Shown here in pieces: positions 9,801-18,225 of a stretch of 64,000 bases of DNA. Origin of the DNA: G963676095 sp963676095. GTDB taxonomy: Bacteria; Bacteroidota; Bacteroidia; Bacteroidales; Prolixibacteraceae. A program made the position numbers and the translations under genes. The notes under the pieces are model-generated. The model did no database searches. It saw nothing but the letters and a program-made list of their open reading frames with translations, and was not told the DNA's origin. The stretch covers positions 744,001 through 808,000 of the forward strand of contig OY781040.1 of the NCBI GenBank assembly GCA_963676095.1, written 5' to 3'. How positions within the stretch are numbered: position 1 is the stretch's first letter; the number at the start of each line of letters is the position of its first letter.

Positions 9801-10259
9801 ATGTCCATCAACGCTTGCCTTTGTGCCTGCCGTTATCCATTCGCCCCTCCACAGATCGTCCTCATGGTCTTCATAAGAAGGCATGTGCGGCGGTTCATCC
9901 GGCCAGTTGTCGTGCCAGTATTCGATTTGCATCGAAGCTGCCATATCTCCTGTTACTCGGGAATTGCATAAAACTTCAAAACATTGAATATCCCGGGCAT
10001 TCCACCAGCGAACGCCGATATTGCCAACGTCCTCTCCCGACGCGTAAAAATTACTCCAGGTTATTTCATGGCCCAAAAGAGAATCCGTTGCTGTCCAGTA
10101 GCACAAGGTACCAAAACCCGTAATATCCAGATAATCAACGGAGTTCTGCACATCAGAATTGCCTTCCCCATAAGATACTGATTTACAAGACAAGACCAAT
10201 ATGAGGCTATAAAGGACAAGACTCAAAAATTTGTGAATAGACGACATAAGTAAGTTCAT
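6834..10259 (-). CDS. Large lipoprotein with six-hairpin glycosidase-like region, family unknown
   Basis: 1141 aa. The N-terminus ends in LVLSC (Cys25), a lipobox, so an outer-membrane or periplasmic lipoprotein is likely. The first 550 residues are rich in beta strands and Trp/Tyr. From about 600 to 1020 the sequence changes to helical repeats with WGLAYHFMYSKDYAGLKKA, AADWIIEQRS and YLGMKALAEALHEAG, as in the (alpha/alpha)6 barrels of several glycoside hydrolase families. A small beta domain closes the protein. I could not assign a CAZy family; a domain of unknown function such as DUF4450 is possible but unconfirmed. It lies between the GH110-like and GH32-like genes in one operon, so a role in breaking down the same glycan is inferred. 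Confidence 0.7.
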   Translation of the reverse strand: MNLLMSSIHKFLSLVLYSLILVLSCKSVSYGEGNSDVQNSVDYLDITGFGTLCYWTATDSLLGHEITWSNFYASGEDVGNIGVRWWNARDIQCFEVLCNSRVTGDMAASMQIEYWHDNWPDEPPHMPSYEDHEDDLWRGEWITAGTKASVDGHKIVYTFQPLDKKELASAQRLPGKIEYRRTLKVRVKFPEKYKQEIKRIDVFSMAALQEENIRIEFLKKEENLQKLSGKIEVFNGLFKSLSGWNWEERDKKVGKNAWIIVPSTNHKGVIIKSLTAKALLPGSNEESVITVRSSDGTFSFAPSDLSEGPLYIPDFNVYISRADDPVTFQKATVIKGANIREQINQEPEQSYERASREIPWKDPLQDQLGARIYLPLACDASWQKFAVEWGGNIIIDRDRTKVQGKALSLCNWKVDELDWNFGTGEKPSYKRDEANSRMSILNNYLPVVNADWNHEGLLFEEEAFVTLPGNSPLSPCDPGRDEFTPAVLMVRLSVSNPSLNVMNAHLWLQGNRALTNISLENGFIFDQTGDGKFLRCYTENTVGNALKTDLFREGNMQGIHYKFELGAGSSCIFYFCFPFIGNLTSADSPVFSNLDYVKERSRVVDYWRSLVSKNTVFDVPEPAFNQLSKSVISHIHMSVTKDPESGLYMVPAASFNYPVYANESIFQTVLLDRLGDFETVDNYLETFLKLQGSRKLPGAYTGDQEDVFYGVKVSDNNDLTAIGYNMDHGTVLWGLAYHFMYSKDYAGLKKAVPKMMKAADWIIEQRSQTKVNDSSGNPVLHYGLLPAGMLEDCPEWKYWYATNAYSYLGMKALAEALHEAGLPRADYYKKEADAYREDIRKSLQRAMEFCPVVRLRNNICVPYVPVRPYQRFRYFGSKKSKYYDRYEKGIYPTLRLSSTREVLYGPVTLLKTGIIDARSPMADWILNDWEENLTLSTSMNLNIHGWVEDEYWFSRGGMVFQANLQNPVSVYLDRQETKAAIRSLYNNFTSLFYPDVIALSEEYRMWEHASGPFYKCPDEARVVSQVIDFLLEEKDTEVWLGNGIPERWLEPGQKVELNGVHTRFGEYSYSLMHDKEPNTIVADVMLPENSPQTLLFVHIPFQKDIQEVMINGKEWTKWDAKRKMITLPRTQKIVHLLVKYK

Positions 10260-10342
10260 AATTTGCGATTATTTGTTATCGTATTAAATATTTATTTCCG
10301 ACCGGTATTTTTATTCTCATGTTTATCCAGGTACAACACAAA

Positions 10343-12049
10343 TCACTTATTATCAACTCTGTTTCCCAATATTTTCACTTTTTCTGAACAAAGCACCCGT
10401 ATAGTCCTTTTACACCCGGCAATCTCATTATTCCGGATAAGCACATCTTCCGCCCCCGAAATGAAAATGCCATTTTCGGCCTCTTCTCCTTCAATAATGT
10501 TCCCTTCGATCACCAGGTGCCTGTGCAAGCCGGCAATGTCTGCCTTCTCTGCGCCCACATTGACCGTTATCCCGCAAGCCCAGTCCTCTCCTTCCAAACT
10601 TAATCCGCAACGGATTATCCTGTTATTCCGGATTATTACATTTTCGGAAGCAGGCCCTTCATGCCAGTCCCCTTCCGCGCCGACATGGATACCCGCCCCT
10701 GTTGATTCCCTTATTAAATTATGTTCTATAAGCACATTCCTCGTTTTTATCAGAAAGCCCCGCGAACGGTTGGACATTACCGAACAACCGGTAATTTCGA
10801 CTTTTGGCAACCGGCTTACATTGATCAGGTAATAGTTATCAATACCGTCGGGTAAAGCTTCGTTAAAAGAAACATGGGTATAAAGTCCTCTAATATTATT
10901 TTCAACTGTTCTGACCACGACTCTTTTTACCACCTCCAGGGTTTGCTTTTTCACCAGTTCCATGGTATCTGCCACATCCGGATAATCCAGTACTTGGGCA
11001 TGCCAGTCGGCGCCTTTCAATACCAAGTTATACCCGCCGGTTGTATCCGGTTTTTCAATGGTCAGGTAATAATTATGGATATTCACGGCATCATCGCCAT
11101 GGCCTTCGAACTGGCAATTACGGTAGCGGATATAGCCTTTACAGGAAGTAAAATGAGTGGCATCAGTATTAGACGACATCCGCTGGCCGGGCAAAGGGAC
11201 AATACGCAGTCCGTTCAACAAAATATTTTCAGATCGATGCCCCACGATCCCCATTCCTGGCTGAGAATGGATCGTTACATTGTCAAGTCTGATATTTTTT
11301 GCTTCAAGCATTAAAACCGCCGGACGAAAATGAAAAGTTTGCGGCGACATGATACGAAAACCTGACATTTCCGGGGCGATTTGCAGAAAAACCCGTAACA
11401 TATGTGGGGTTATCAGTTCAAATTCAGGAAAATAATCCTCCTTGTTGAGCAAACGGTGCGCGCGGGTATCGTAATAATGAACCCGGCAAAGAGGCATTTC
11501 CGGGGTTAAGTGATAGATGCTGTCGCAGCGAACTTCGTAGCAGTCGTTCTTAACCCTGGTAATCAGCCCTTCGATATGAGGTTTTATCTTATAGTCGATG
11601 TTAAGCCCTTTTATAGTAATATTTCCGCAGTTATTCAGGGAAACCGGTTCACCCCAGCCGTTAAAAAGCAAAACGGCCCCGGCAGCCTCTATCTTAATAT
11701 CCTTCAAACCGTTAAAATCCAGTCCTTTCGCATAAGGATAATAAGGCCGGAATATGGAATCCTGCGGATTGCCCCTCACCTTACCGTTCCGTATCCCGTT
11801 CATCAGTCCGATTGCTCTTCTATCTGCAAAATCATAAATCCCCGGATCAAAATGCAGGACTGTCCCGGGATGTCCCTTGCAATAAAGCATTGCCCTGCGC
11901 AACGCGTCCGCATCGTTTTTATTGTCATCGGCCACAGCCCCGAAACTTGTAACAGAAACATGTTTCTCTTTCTTCCCTGGCTGGCATGACAATAAGGAAA
12001 GAATTAAAAAGACATAGACGCCTATCTGATATTTATTAAAGTTTTTCAT
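10343..12049 (-). CDS. GH110-like alpha-1,3-galactosidase, beta-helix lipoprotein
   Basis: The ATG at 12049 gives 568 aa; it was preferred over the one at 12085 because it is followed directly by a lipoprotein signal ending LSLLSC. The body is a right-handed parallel beta helix: an N-terminal SFGAVADDNKNDADALRRA rung, then many N-rich turns. The motif GHGDDAVNIH, preceded by NTDATHF, is the acidic active-site region of GH110, a family that removes alpha-1,3-linked galactose (for example from blood group B or linear B structures). It is the first gene of the minus-strand operon, with the conserved 34-bp box 47 bp upstream. Other beta-helix sugar enzymes are an alternative. Confidence 0.75.
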   Translation of the reverse strand: MKNFNKYQIGVYVFLILSLLSCQPGKKEKHVSVTSFGAVADDNKNDADALRRAMLYCKGHPGTVLHFDPGIYDFADRRAIGLMNGIRNGKVRGNPQDSIFRPYYPYAKGLDFNGLKDIKIEAAGAVLLFNGWGEPVSLNNCGNITIKGLNIDYKIKPHIEGLITRVKNDCYEVRCDSIYHLTPEMPLCRVHYYDTRAHRLLNKEDYFPEFELITPHMLRVFLQIAPEMSGFRIMSPQTFHFRPAVLMLEAKNIRLDNVTIHSQPGMGIVGHRSENILLNGLRIVPLPGQRMSSNTDATHFTSCKGYIRYRNCQFEGHGDDAVNIHNYYLTIEKPDTTGGYNLVLKGADWHAQVLDYPDVADTMELVKKQTLEVVKRVVVRTVENNIRGLYTHVSFNEALPDGIDNYYLINVSRLPKVEITGCSVMSNRSRGFLIKTRNVLIEHNLIRESTGAGIHVGAEGDWHEGPASENVIIRNNRIIRCGLSLEGEDWACGITVNVGAEKADIAGLHRHLVIEGNIIEGEEAENGIFISGAEDVLIRNNEIAGCKRTIRVLCSEKVKILGNRVDNK

Positions 12050-12095
12050 ATTCGGAATAAAAATAAACAACGGACAGAATGACAAGAAAATAGGT

Positions 12096-12129
12096 TAATT
12101 AAGTTCATAAAAAGGATAATAAATTTCAA
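12096..12129 (-). promoter_or_regulatory. Conserved 34-bp regulatory box, copy B
   Basis: Second copy of the box at 922-955 (31 of 34 bases identical, same orientation), 47 bp upstream of the GH110-like gene. Placement just ahead of the first gene of an 11-kb operon, and ahead of the separate SSS transporter, argues for a common regulator of the carbohydrate locus. Confidence 0.7.
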
Positions 12130-12385
12130 TGCGCCATCCTATTACAGAAAAAAGAAAATGAATACAACAGACAGGTTTTTTTCACAAAATACACTTTATG
12201 CAGAAGTGTCCCCCAGGATATGATGCTGACCAACCAATCACCAAAAAACTATATAACAAGTACTTATATTTTAAAATAAATAAATTAATATTTTTTAACA
12301 TTCATCGACTAACCTTTCCTGTTTTTTACCGTTTAAAAAAGTGCTCACAATCACCAACTGGTAAAACAATCTGATTTTAAGGCAT
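12130..12385. other. Divergent intergenic region
   Basis: 256 bp of A+T-rich sequence between the minus-strand carbohydrate operon and the plus-strand pRiA4b-like gene. It must hold the promoter of the latter. I see no exact TAnnTTTG element and no coding sequence. Confidence 0.5.
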
Positions 12386-12913
12386 ATGGTTTATCTGTTC
12401 CACATTAGCTCGGTCGAAAAGCCTGATTTTTCGATAGAGATGGCCCTGAATAGTCGCCATACATTTGCAGATTTTAATCGATGCATTCAGGAAGCCTGCG
12501 GTTATAGCCAGGACCAGTTGGCATCCTTTTTTATTCAGGGAAAGAGCACTGGAAAACCAATAGAAATCACACAACTTGATCTTGGCCCCATAGGTATTCC
12601 GACCGCACATGTAATGAATAAAACCCTTCTCTGTCAGTTCTTACATAAAGAGACACAACGTTTGTTGTACGTTTTCGATTTTTTTCAGGACAGATCTTTT
12701 TATATTGAATTAATACAAATTTCTATGGACAAAAATCTTATGGAACCTTCGATTACCTCTCAAAAAGGTAAAGCTCCGTCACAACTCCTGGATGAAGAAT
12801 TACAAGAAGAAGAATTAAGTTCTCAACCGTTTGAAGAAAGATATGATTACGGCGATTTAGACGATTACAACGAAATTTACGGAGAAATGGAAAATTTAAA
12901 GGAAGGGCTCTAG
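12386..12913 (+). CDS. Plasmid pRiA4b ORF-3-like (IS1096 passenger TnpR-like) protein
   Basis: 175 aa. The N-terminal 110 residues have the compact alpha/beta pattern of the pRiA4b ORF-3 family (MVYLFHISSVEKPDFSIEMA, followed by HTFADFNRCI and the LLYVFDFF strand). The C-terminus is a strongly acidic, low-complexity tail (EELQEEELSSQPFEERYDYGD onward) common in Bacteroidota homologues. Biochemical role is unknown; despite the name, chromosomal members are not evidence for a mobile element. It precedes miaA on the same strand but has its own terminator, and miaA has its own promoter. Confidence 0.7.
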   Translation: MVYLFHISSVEKPDFSIEMALNSRHTFADFNRCIQEACGYSQDQLASFFIQGKSTGKPIEITQLDLGPIGIPTAHVMNKTLLCQFLHKETQRLLYVFDFFQDRSFYIELIQISMDKNLMEPSITSQKGKAPSQLLDEELQEEELSSQPFEERYDYGDLDDYNEIYGEMENLKEGL

Positions 12914-12928
12914 GGTTCCCTTCCTTTT
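12901..12928 (+). terminator. Rho-independent terminator after pRiA4b-like gene
   Basis: GGAAGGG (12901-12907) pairs with CCCTTCC (12918-12924), followed by TTTTCTTGTTTTT. The left arm covers the last codons and the stop lies in the loop. Confidence 0.8.
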
Positions 12929-13015
12929 CTTGTTTTTCATAGAACTTTCGACTTCGGGAATATCCTCAAATAACAGGTACAATAATTTTAAGGTATTCAT
13001 CCCTTTAAAAAATTT

Positions 13016-13023
13016 TACCTTTG
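13016..13023 (+). promoter_or_regulatory. Promoter -7 element for miaA
   Basis: TACCTTTG matches the Bacteroidetes -7 consensus TAnnTTTG exactly, 19 bases ahead of the miaA ATG. No clear -33 TTTG is seen at ideal spacing. Confidence 0.55.
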
Positions 13024-13042
13024 CCCCAATAAGTAAAACGAG

Positions 13043-13954
13043 ATGGTTAAAACATTAATTGTCGTACTGGGGCCTACCGGAGTTGGAAAGAGTGATTTGA
13101 GCATTCGCCTTGCCCAGTTTTTTAAGACGGAAATTATTTCGTCCGATTCCCGGCAAATCTTTAGAGAACTATCTATCGGGACAGCAGTACCGCCTCCGTC
13201 TGACCTGCAAAAGGTAAAGCACCATCTCATTCACAGTCATTCGGTACATGACTATTACAGCGCCAGCCAATTCGAAGAAGATGCGCTGAAAATCCTGGAT
13301 CAGATTTTTAAGGAGAAAAACGTCGCCGTACTAACGGGGGGATCAATGTTTTATATTGATGCCGTTTGCAATGGGATTGACGATCTCCCCCATATTGACC
13401 AAAAATTACGGGCCCGGCTGATTTTCGATTACCAGGAAAAGGGAATTGAACACCTGCGGCTTCAGTTGAAACAAATGGATCCTGCCTATTATTCCAGTGT
13501 CGACCTGAAAAATCATAAAAGGATCCTTCATGCATTGGAAATCTGCCTGATGACAGGCAAGCCCTATTCTTCTTTCCGGAAAGAAGAAAAAAAGGAAAGG
13601 CCTTTCCAAACGATCAAAATAGGACTAAATATGGACCGGGAAATTCTTTATGAACGGATTAATCAACGGGTCGACCGGATGATCAGGGAAGGACTGGAGG
13701 AAGAAGCCAAACAATATTATCCCCTTAAGACGCTAAACTCGCTCAATACTGTAGGATATAAGGAACTCTTTGCTTATTTTGAAGGAAAAACAAGCCTGGA
13801 AGAAGCTGTGGACCTTATTAAGCGCAACTCAAGGCATTATGCCCGCAAACAGTTGACATGGTTTAGAAAAGATCCTGAAATCAACTGGTTTTTGCCCTCT
13901 CAGGAAAATGAAATTATTAACTTCGTTGCTGAAAAGATAACAGAATGGGAATGA
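13043..13954 (+). CDS. miaA: tRNA dimethylallyltransferase
   Basis: 303 aa, a normal length for MiaA, which transfers a dimethylallyl group to A37 of tRNAs that read UNN codons. Visible motifs are the P-loop GPTGVGKS at 8-15, SSDSRQIF with the catalytic Asp, GGSMFYIDAVCNGIDDLP, NTVGYKEL, and the C-terminal RKQLTWFRKD tRNA-binding segment. It starts a run of plus-strand genes; the Nudix gene follows after 28 bp. Confidence 0.95.
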   Translation: MVKTLIVVLGPTGVGKSDLSIRLAQFFKTEIISSDSRQIFRELSIGTAVPPPSDLQKVKHHLIHSHSVHDYYSASQFEEDALKILDQIFKEKNVAVLTGGSMFYIDAVCNGIDDLPHIDQKLRARLIFDYQEKGIEHLRLQLKQMDPAYYSSVDLKNHKRILHALEICLMTGKPYSSFRKEEKKERPFQTIKIGLNMDREILYERINQRVDRMIREGLEEEAKQYYPLKTLNSLNTVGYKELFAYFEGKTSLEEAVDLIKRNSRHYARKQLTWFRKDPEINWFLPSQENEIINFVAEKITEWE

Positions 13955-13982
13955 ATTTTATCGCTTATTACATATTTAACTG

Positions 13983-14474
13983 ATGGAAGCCCTGCCAAAC
14001 AAGTTTAACATACGGGTTTACGGACTCTTTTTAAACGGCAGAAATGAGGTGTTGCTTTCTGATGAATTTCGTTTTGGTATGGCTATGACCAAATTTCCGG
14101 GAGGGGGACTCCATTTTGGAGAAGGGACAATCGACTGTCTTGTCCGGGAGATGCGGGAAGAAGGCATGCAGGAAATCGAGGTTTCCGAACATTTCTACAC
14201 TACCGATTTTTACCAAAAGGCTTTCTTTATGGACGGTCAGCAATTAATCAGCATTTATTATAAGGCAAGGTTGAAAGAACCGGTCCGGATAAAAATCTCT
14301 GACAAAATTTTTGACTTTGCCGGACAGCATGAAGGGAACCAGTCTTTCAGGTGGGTACCTCTGAAAAGACTGGACCCTGAAGAAATCACCCTCCCCATAG
14401 ACAGGCATGTGGCAATGCTTCTGAAAAATCGGGAAAATGAAATCTTTCCCAATAAATTTTCAAAAAAAACTTAA
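13983..14474 (+). CDS. Nudix hydrolase
   Basis: 163 aa. The Nudix box region reads GGLHFGEGTIDCLVREMREE, giving G-x5-E-x7-RE and EE in register; the terminal glycine comes one residue early (EEGM rather than EExGU). The metal-binding glutamates are present, so hydrolysis of a nucleoside diphosphate derivative is likely. The substrate is unknown. It lies 28 bp after miaA and 9 bp before the glycosyltransferase. Confidence 0.8.
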   Translation: MEALPNKFNIRVYGLFLNGRNEVLLSDEFRFGMAMTKFPGGGLHFGEGTIDCLVREMREEGMQEIEVSEHFYTTDFYQKAFFMDGQQLISIYYKARLKEPVRIKISDKIFDFAGQHEGNQSFRWVPLKRLDPEEITLPIDRHVAMLLKNRENEIFPNKFSKKT

Positions 14475-14483
14475 GCACAACAG

Positions 14484-15626
14484 ATGAAGAATATCAAAAT
14501 AATAGGTCCCGCCTATCCCTACCGGGGAGGACTGGCCGCATACAACGAAAGGCTGGCCCGTGAATTTATCAACAGGGGATACCATGTGGACATAGAGACT
14601 TTTACGCTTCAATACCCGGGAATACTTTTTCCAGGGAAAACCCAGTATGCCGACTGGGATGCCCCACAGGGACTTTCAATAAAAAGGACGGTCAGCTCGA
14701 TAAACCCGTTAAGCTGGATACGGACAGGAACCCGGATAAAAAAAGAGAAACCTGATCTCGTCATCATAAAATACTGGATCCCTTTTATGGCCCCTTGTTT
14801 CGGGACAATAGCCCGATGTATAAAAAGGAATCGCTATACCAAAGTTATTTGCATCGCCGACAACATCATTCCTCATGAAAAACGGATCGGCGACAATTTG
14901 CTGACCAACTATTTTATAAAGACGACAGACGGTGTTGTGGCGATGTCGAAAAGTGTCTATGAAGATATTTCCATATTCCGGAAAGATGTTGCAAGAAAAA
15001 TCTGTCCCCACCCTCTTTTTGATAATTTTGGGGACCCGCTCGGACGGGATGAATCAACCAGGCAGTTAAACCTTGACCCGACATTCCGGTACATGCTCTT
15101 CTTCGGTTTTATCCGCGATTATAAAGGGCTTGACATCCTGCTTAAAGCTTTGTCTAATCCGGTCGTAAAAAAAATGCCGGTCAAACTGATCGTTGCCGGC
15201 GAATTTTATACGAATCCGCAGCCCTATCTCGAGCTGATCTCATCACTGGGGTTAAACGACAAAATCGTCATGATGGATAAATTTATTGCAGACAGTGAAG
15301 TAAACAAATATTTCTGTGCTGCCGATATTGTTGTCCAGCCCTACAAACATGCCACTCAAAGCGGGGTGACCCAGATCGGTTATCATTTCAATAAACCGAT
15401 GCTTGTAACGAATGTCGGGGGCCTGGCCGAAATCATTCCGGACCGCAAAGTTGGGTATGTGGTACCCCCTGATGAAAAATCAATTGCTGAAGCTCTAATC
15501 GACTTTTTCCGAAATAACCGGATGAAAGAGCTGGAAGCAGGAGTTACAGAAGAAAAGAAAAAATTTTCATGGGGTAATATGGTCGATGCCATCATCGATG
15601 TATCAGGCAAAACTAAAAATCCATAG
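14484..15626 (+). CDS. Family 4-type glycosyltransferase
   Basis: 380 aa with a GT-B layout. The N-terminal half starts IKIIGPAYPYRGGLAAYNERLA, the donor half contains FGFIRDYKGLDILLKAL and the C-terminal VQPYKHATQSGVTQIGYHFN region, where an acidic or polar EX7E-like element is expected. It is a soluble or peripheral transferase that would add a sugar from an NDP-sugar donor in surface glycan or lipid synthesis. No other glycan genes adjoin it; it may be co-transcribed with miaA and the Nudix gene. Confidence 0.8.
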   Translation: MKNIKIIGPAYPYRGGLAAYNERLAREFINRGYHVDIETFTLQYPGILFPGKTQYADWDAPQGLSIKRTVSSINPLSWIRTGTRIKKEKPDLVIIKYWIPFMAPCFGTIARCIKRNRYTKVICIADNIIPHEKRIGDNLLTNYFIKTTDGVVAMSKSVYEDISIFRKDVARKICPHPLFDNFGDPLGRDESTRQLNLDPTFRYMLFFGFIRDYKGLDILLKALSNPVVKKMPVKLIVAGEFYTNPQPYLELISSLGLNDKIVMMDKFIADSEVNKYFCAADIVVQPYKHATQSGVTQIGYHFNKPMLVTNVGGLAEIIPDRKVGYVVPPDEKSIAEALIDFFRNNRMKELEAGVTEEKKKFSWGNMVDAIIDVSGKTKNP

Positions 15627-15805
15627 ATTTTTCGCCGGTCTGACCTTTTTTTGATGTACTGTTTGAACAATTATTGTTTTTTTTCATTTCCATTACTTTA
15701 ACGATTGGTGAATTTTATAAACAGCGATATCCGGTATAAGGAAATATCTGTTTAAAATAGTTTATATTTACCAGGTTCAACACCTGTTTGGGAAGTAAAA
15801 AATTT

Positions 15806-18058
15806 ATGGAGGAAGGGCTTAGTAAGTTATTAACAAAAGCAGATCAGCGTTTAATTGACGATTATTACAATGATCTGGTCCGTACATTCGGCCAAAGGAT
15901 TTCAGATGAGGGCAGGGAACGGATACTAAAGGCTTTTGATTTCGCCAACAATGCCCATGCCGGTGTAAAAAGAAAATCAGGTGAACCATATATTATCCAT
16001 CCGCTGGCTGTTGCAAAGATCGTTTCCGGAGAAATTGGTCTTGGTGTAACATCGATCGTTGCAGCGATCCTTCATGATGTTGTCGAGGATACGGATTACA
16101 CGCTTGAAGACATCGAGAACCTTTTCGGTCCCAAAGTTTCAAAAGTAGTTGACGGGCTTACCAAACTTTCGGATGAAATAACCTCCCAGCAAGATTCAAA
16201 ACAGGCCACTAACTTCAGAAAAATGCTGATGACATTGTCCGACGACGTCAGGGTAATCCTGATCAAACTGGCGGACAGGCTTCACAACATGAGGACACTG
16301 GACAGTATGCCTGCGCATAAGCAATTGAAAATAGCAGCCGAAACCCTTTATATTTTCGCACCTTTGGCACATCGGCTGGGCCTGTATGCGATAAAAACGG
16401 AGCTGGAAGACCTTAGTTTGAAATATAAGCAACCCGAGACCTATAACCTCATAAAATTCCGGCTTCACAGTCAAAAAGAAAAGAGAGATTACCTTGTTGA
16501 TGAATTTATCCAACCTATTGCCCGGGAGCTAAAAAAAGAAGGAATCGATTTCAATATCTCCGGGAGGTTAAAATCGATTTACTCCATTTGGAACAAGATG
16601 CAAACAAAAGGAGTTTCTTTTGATGAGGTATATGATCTTCTGGCTATCAGGATCGTTTTCAAGCCCCGTGAAGATGTATCCGAAAAAAGGCAATGTTTCG
16701 ATATTCTTTCCCTGATCACAGACATCTATAAACCAAAGCCAGACAGGATCAGGGACTGGATTACTATTCCAAAAGCCAACGGTTACGAGGCTCTGCATGT
16801 TACGGTGATGGGCCCTCAGGGGAAATGGGTCGAGGTACAGATAAGAACAGAAAGAATGGATGCCATTGCCGAACGGGGATTTGCGGCACATTATAAATAC
16901 AAAGGGGTACAGGCTTCTGAATCGGAACTGGATAAATGGCTCGAAAAAATCAGGGAAATGCTGCAAAACCCTGAATCAGATGCCCTTGAATTTCTGGACG
17001 AATTCAAGATGAACCTTTATTCGTCCGAGATTGTCGTGTTTACCCCAAAAGGACAAATGGTAACACTTCCCAAAGGGTCTACAATTATCGATTTTGCCTA
17101 TGAAATACACACCGATCTTGGGAACAGGTGCATCGGGGCCAAGATCAATCATAAGCTTGTTTCCGTGAGCCATGTACTGGAAAGTGGCGATCAGGTGGAA
17201 ATTCTAACGTCGAAAAACCAAAAGCCTGATATTGCCTGGTTAAAATTCATTGTCACGGCAAAGGCAAAAACGAAAATAAAACAAGCATTCAAGCTCGACA
17301 AAAAAAGGCACCTCGACGAAGGACGGGAAATTATAGAAAATAAACTGCTCCAATATAACATAAAACCATCCTCCGATACATTGAAGAAACTGACTGCCTA
17401 TTACAATCTTTCAAATAAAGATCAGCTTTATGCCCAGGTAGGAATGGGATTCATTGATTTCGATGATTTGGAGCATATCCTTAAATCGCGACGACAAAAA
17501 AAACTTGCAAAATACTGGAAACTTTCCTTTAACCGGAAAAAAGGGGATAATCAGGAGCTTGAACTCGAATTACCGGACAATTCTCCTATCGATAAAAAAA
17601 ATACCTTTATACTGAAAGAAAATCCGGAAGAAGCTAATTACTCGCTGGCACAGTGTTGCCAGCCGATCCCGGGAGACGACGTTCTGGGCTACCTTACGTC
17701 CAATAATCATGTGGTCATCCACAAACGGAATTGCCCTGTCGCCAATAAACTCATGTCCCAGCAGGGAGACCGTATTATCACTGCAGAATGGACAAAGTTC
17801 AAAAAGCGGTCCTACCTTAGTCGCCTTAAATTAAGCGGGTTCGACCGCATCGGAATCGTGAGCGAAATCACCAATATCATTTCAAAACTCAATAATATCA
17901 ACATGCGGACAGTCATGTTCGACACCCATGACGGCATCTTTGAAGGCGAATTGTACCTCTACATCCACAACGTTGAAGACCTGAACAACTTAATTACCCG
18001 CCTGATGAAAATCAAAGGGATAGAAAATATCGAACGTATTGAGAAAATAGATGACTAA
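15806..18058 (+). CDS. Bifunctional (p)ppGpp synthetase/hydrolase, RelA/SpoT type
   Basis: 750 aa from the ATG at 15806; an in-frame TTG at 15788 is a weaker alternative. Domains in order: HD hydrolase (about 45-195, with YIIHPLAVAKIV, HDVVEDTDYT and KLADRLHNMRTL), synthetase (about 230-360, with GRLKSIYSIWNKM, DRIRDWITIPKANGYEALH and VEVQIRTERMD), TGS (about 395-455), and C-terminal ACT (about 675-750). Both catalytic domains keep their key residues, so it should make and degrade the alarmone. A 180-bp gap separates it from the glycosyltransferase. The order spoT-like, fur-like, purA recurs in Bacteroidales to my knowledge. Confidence 0.93.
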   Translation: MEEGLSKLLTKADQRLIDDYYNDLVRTFGQRISDEGRERILKAFDFANNAHAGVKRKSGEPYIIHPLAVAKIVSGEIGLGVTSIVAAILHDVVEDTDYTLEDIENLFGPKVSKVVDGLTKLSDEITSQQDSKQATNFRKMLMTLSDDVRVILIKLADRLHNMRTLDSMPAHKQLKIAAETLYIFAPLAHRLGLYAIKTELEDLSLKYKQPETYNLIKFRLHSQKEKRDYLVDEFIQPIARELKKEGIDFNISGRLKSIYSIWNKMQTKGVSFDEVYDLLAIRIVFKPREDVSEKRQCFDILSLITDIYKPKPDRIRDWITIPKANGYEALHVTVMGPQGKWVEVQIRTERMDAIAERGFAAHYKYKGVQASESELDKWLEKIREMLQNPESDALEFLDEFKMNLYSSEIVVFTPKGQMVTLPKGSTIIDFAYEIHTDLGNRCIGAKINHKLVSVSHVLESGDQVEILTSKNQKPDIAWLKFIVTAKAKTKIKQAFKLDKKRHLDEGREIIENKLLQYNIKPSSDTLKKLTAYYNLSNKDQLYAQVGMGFIDFDDLEHILKSRRQKKLAKYWKLSFNRKKGDNQELELELPDNSPIDKKNTFILKENPEEANYSLAQCCQPIPGDDVLGYLTSNNHVVIHKRNCPVANKLMSQQGDRIITAEWTKFKKRSYLSRLKLSGFDRIGIVSEITNIISKLNNINMRTVMFDTHDGIFEGELYLYIHNVEDLNNLITRLMKIKGIENIERIEKIDD

Positions 18059-18172
18059 ATCTTAGAGAAACAAACTGTAACCTCTCCAATATCGTAAATA
18101 TCTTTTCTGTTGCTTTTATTCATGGTGTACTTTGAATATCAACACCAACACGATAAAAATTTAAAGATATCC

Positions 18173-18200
18173 TTGAATATTCCTTTTTTTTTTATTTTTG
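18173..18200 (+). promoter_or_regulatory. Promoter of fur-like gene
   Basis: TTG at 18173-18175 and TATTTTTG at 18193-18200 fit the Bacteroidetes -33 and -7 elements; the latter is an exact TAnnTTTG match. The 17-bp spacer is a T-run. Confidence 0.65.
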
Positions 18201-18222
18201 TAAACTATTTAAAATTAGTTTA
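18201..18222. promoter_or_regulatory. Likely autoregulatory operator of fur-like gene
   Basis: Perfect inverted repeat TAAACTA-N8-TAGTTTA beginning one base after the -7 element and ending three bases before the ATG. A protein bound here would block transcription start. The Fur-family product is the obvious candidate; its box differs from the classical GATAATGATAATCATTATC Fur box. Confidence 0.55.
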
Positions 18223-18225
18223 AAT

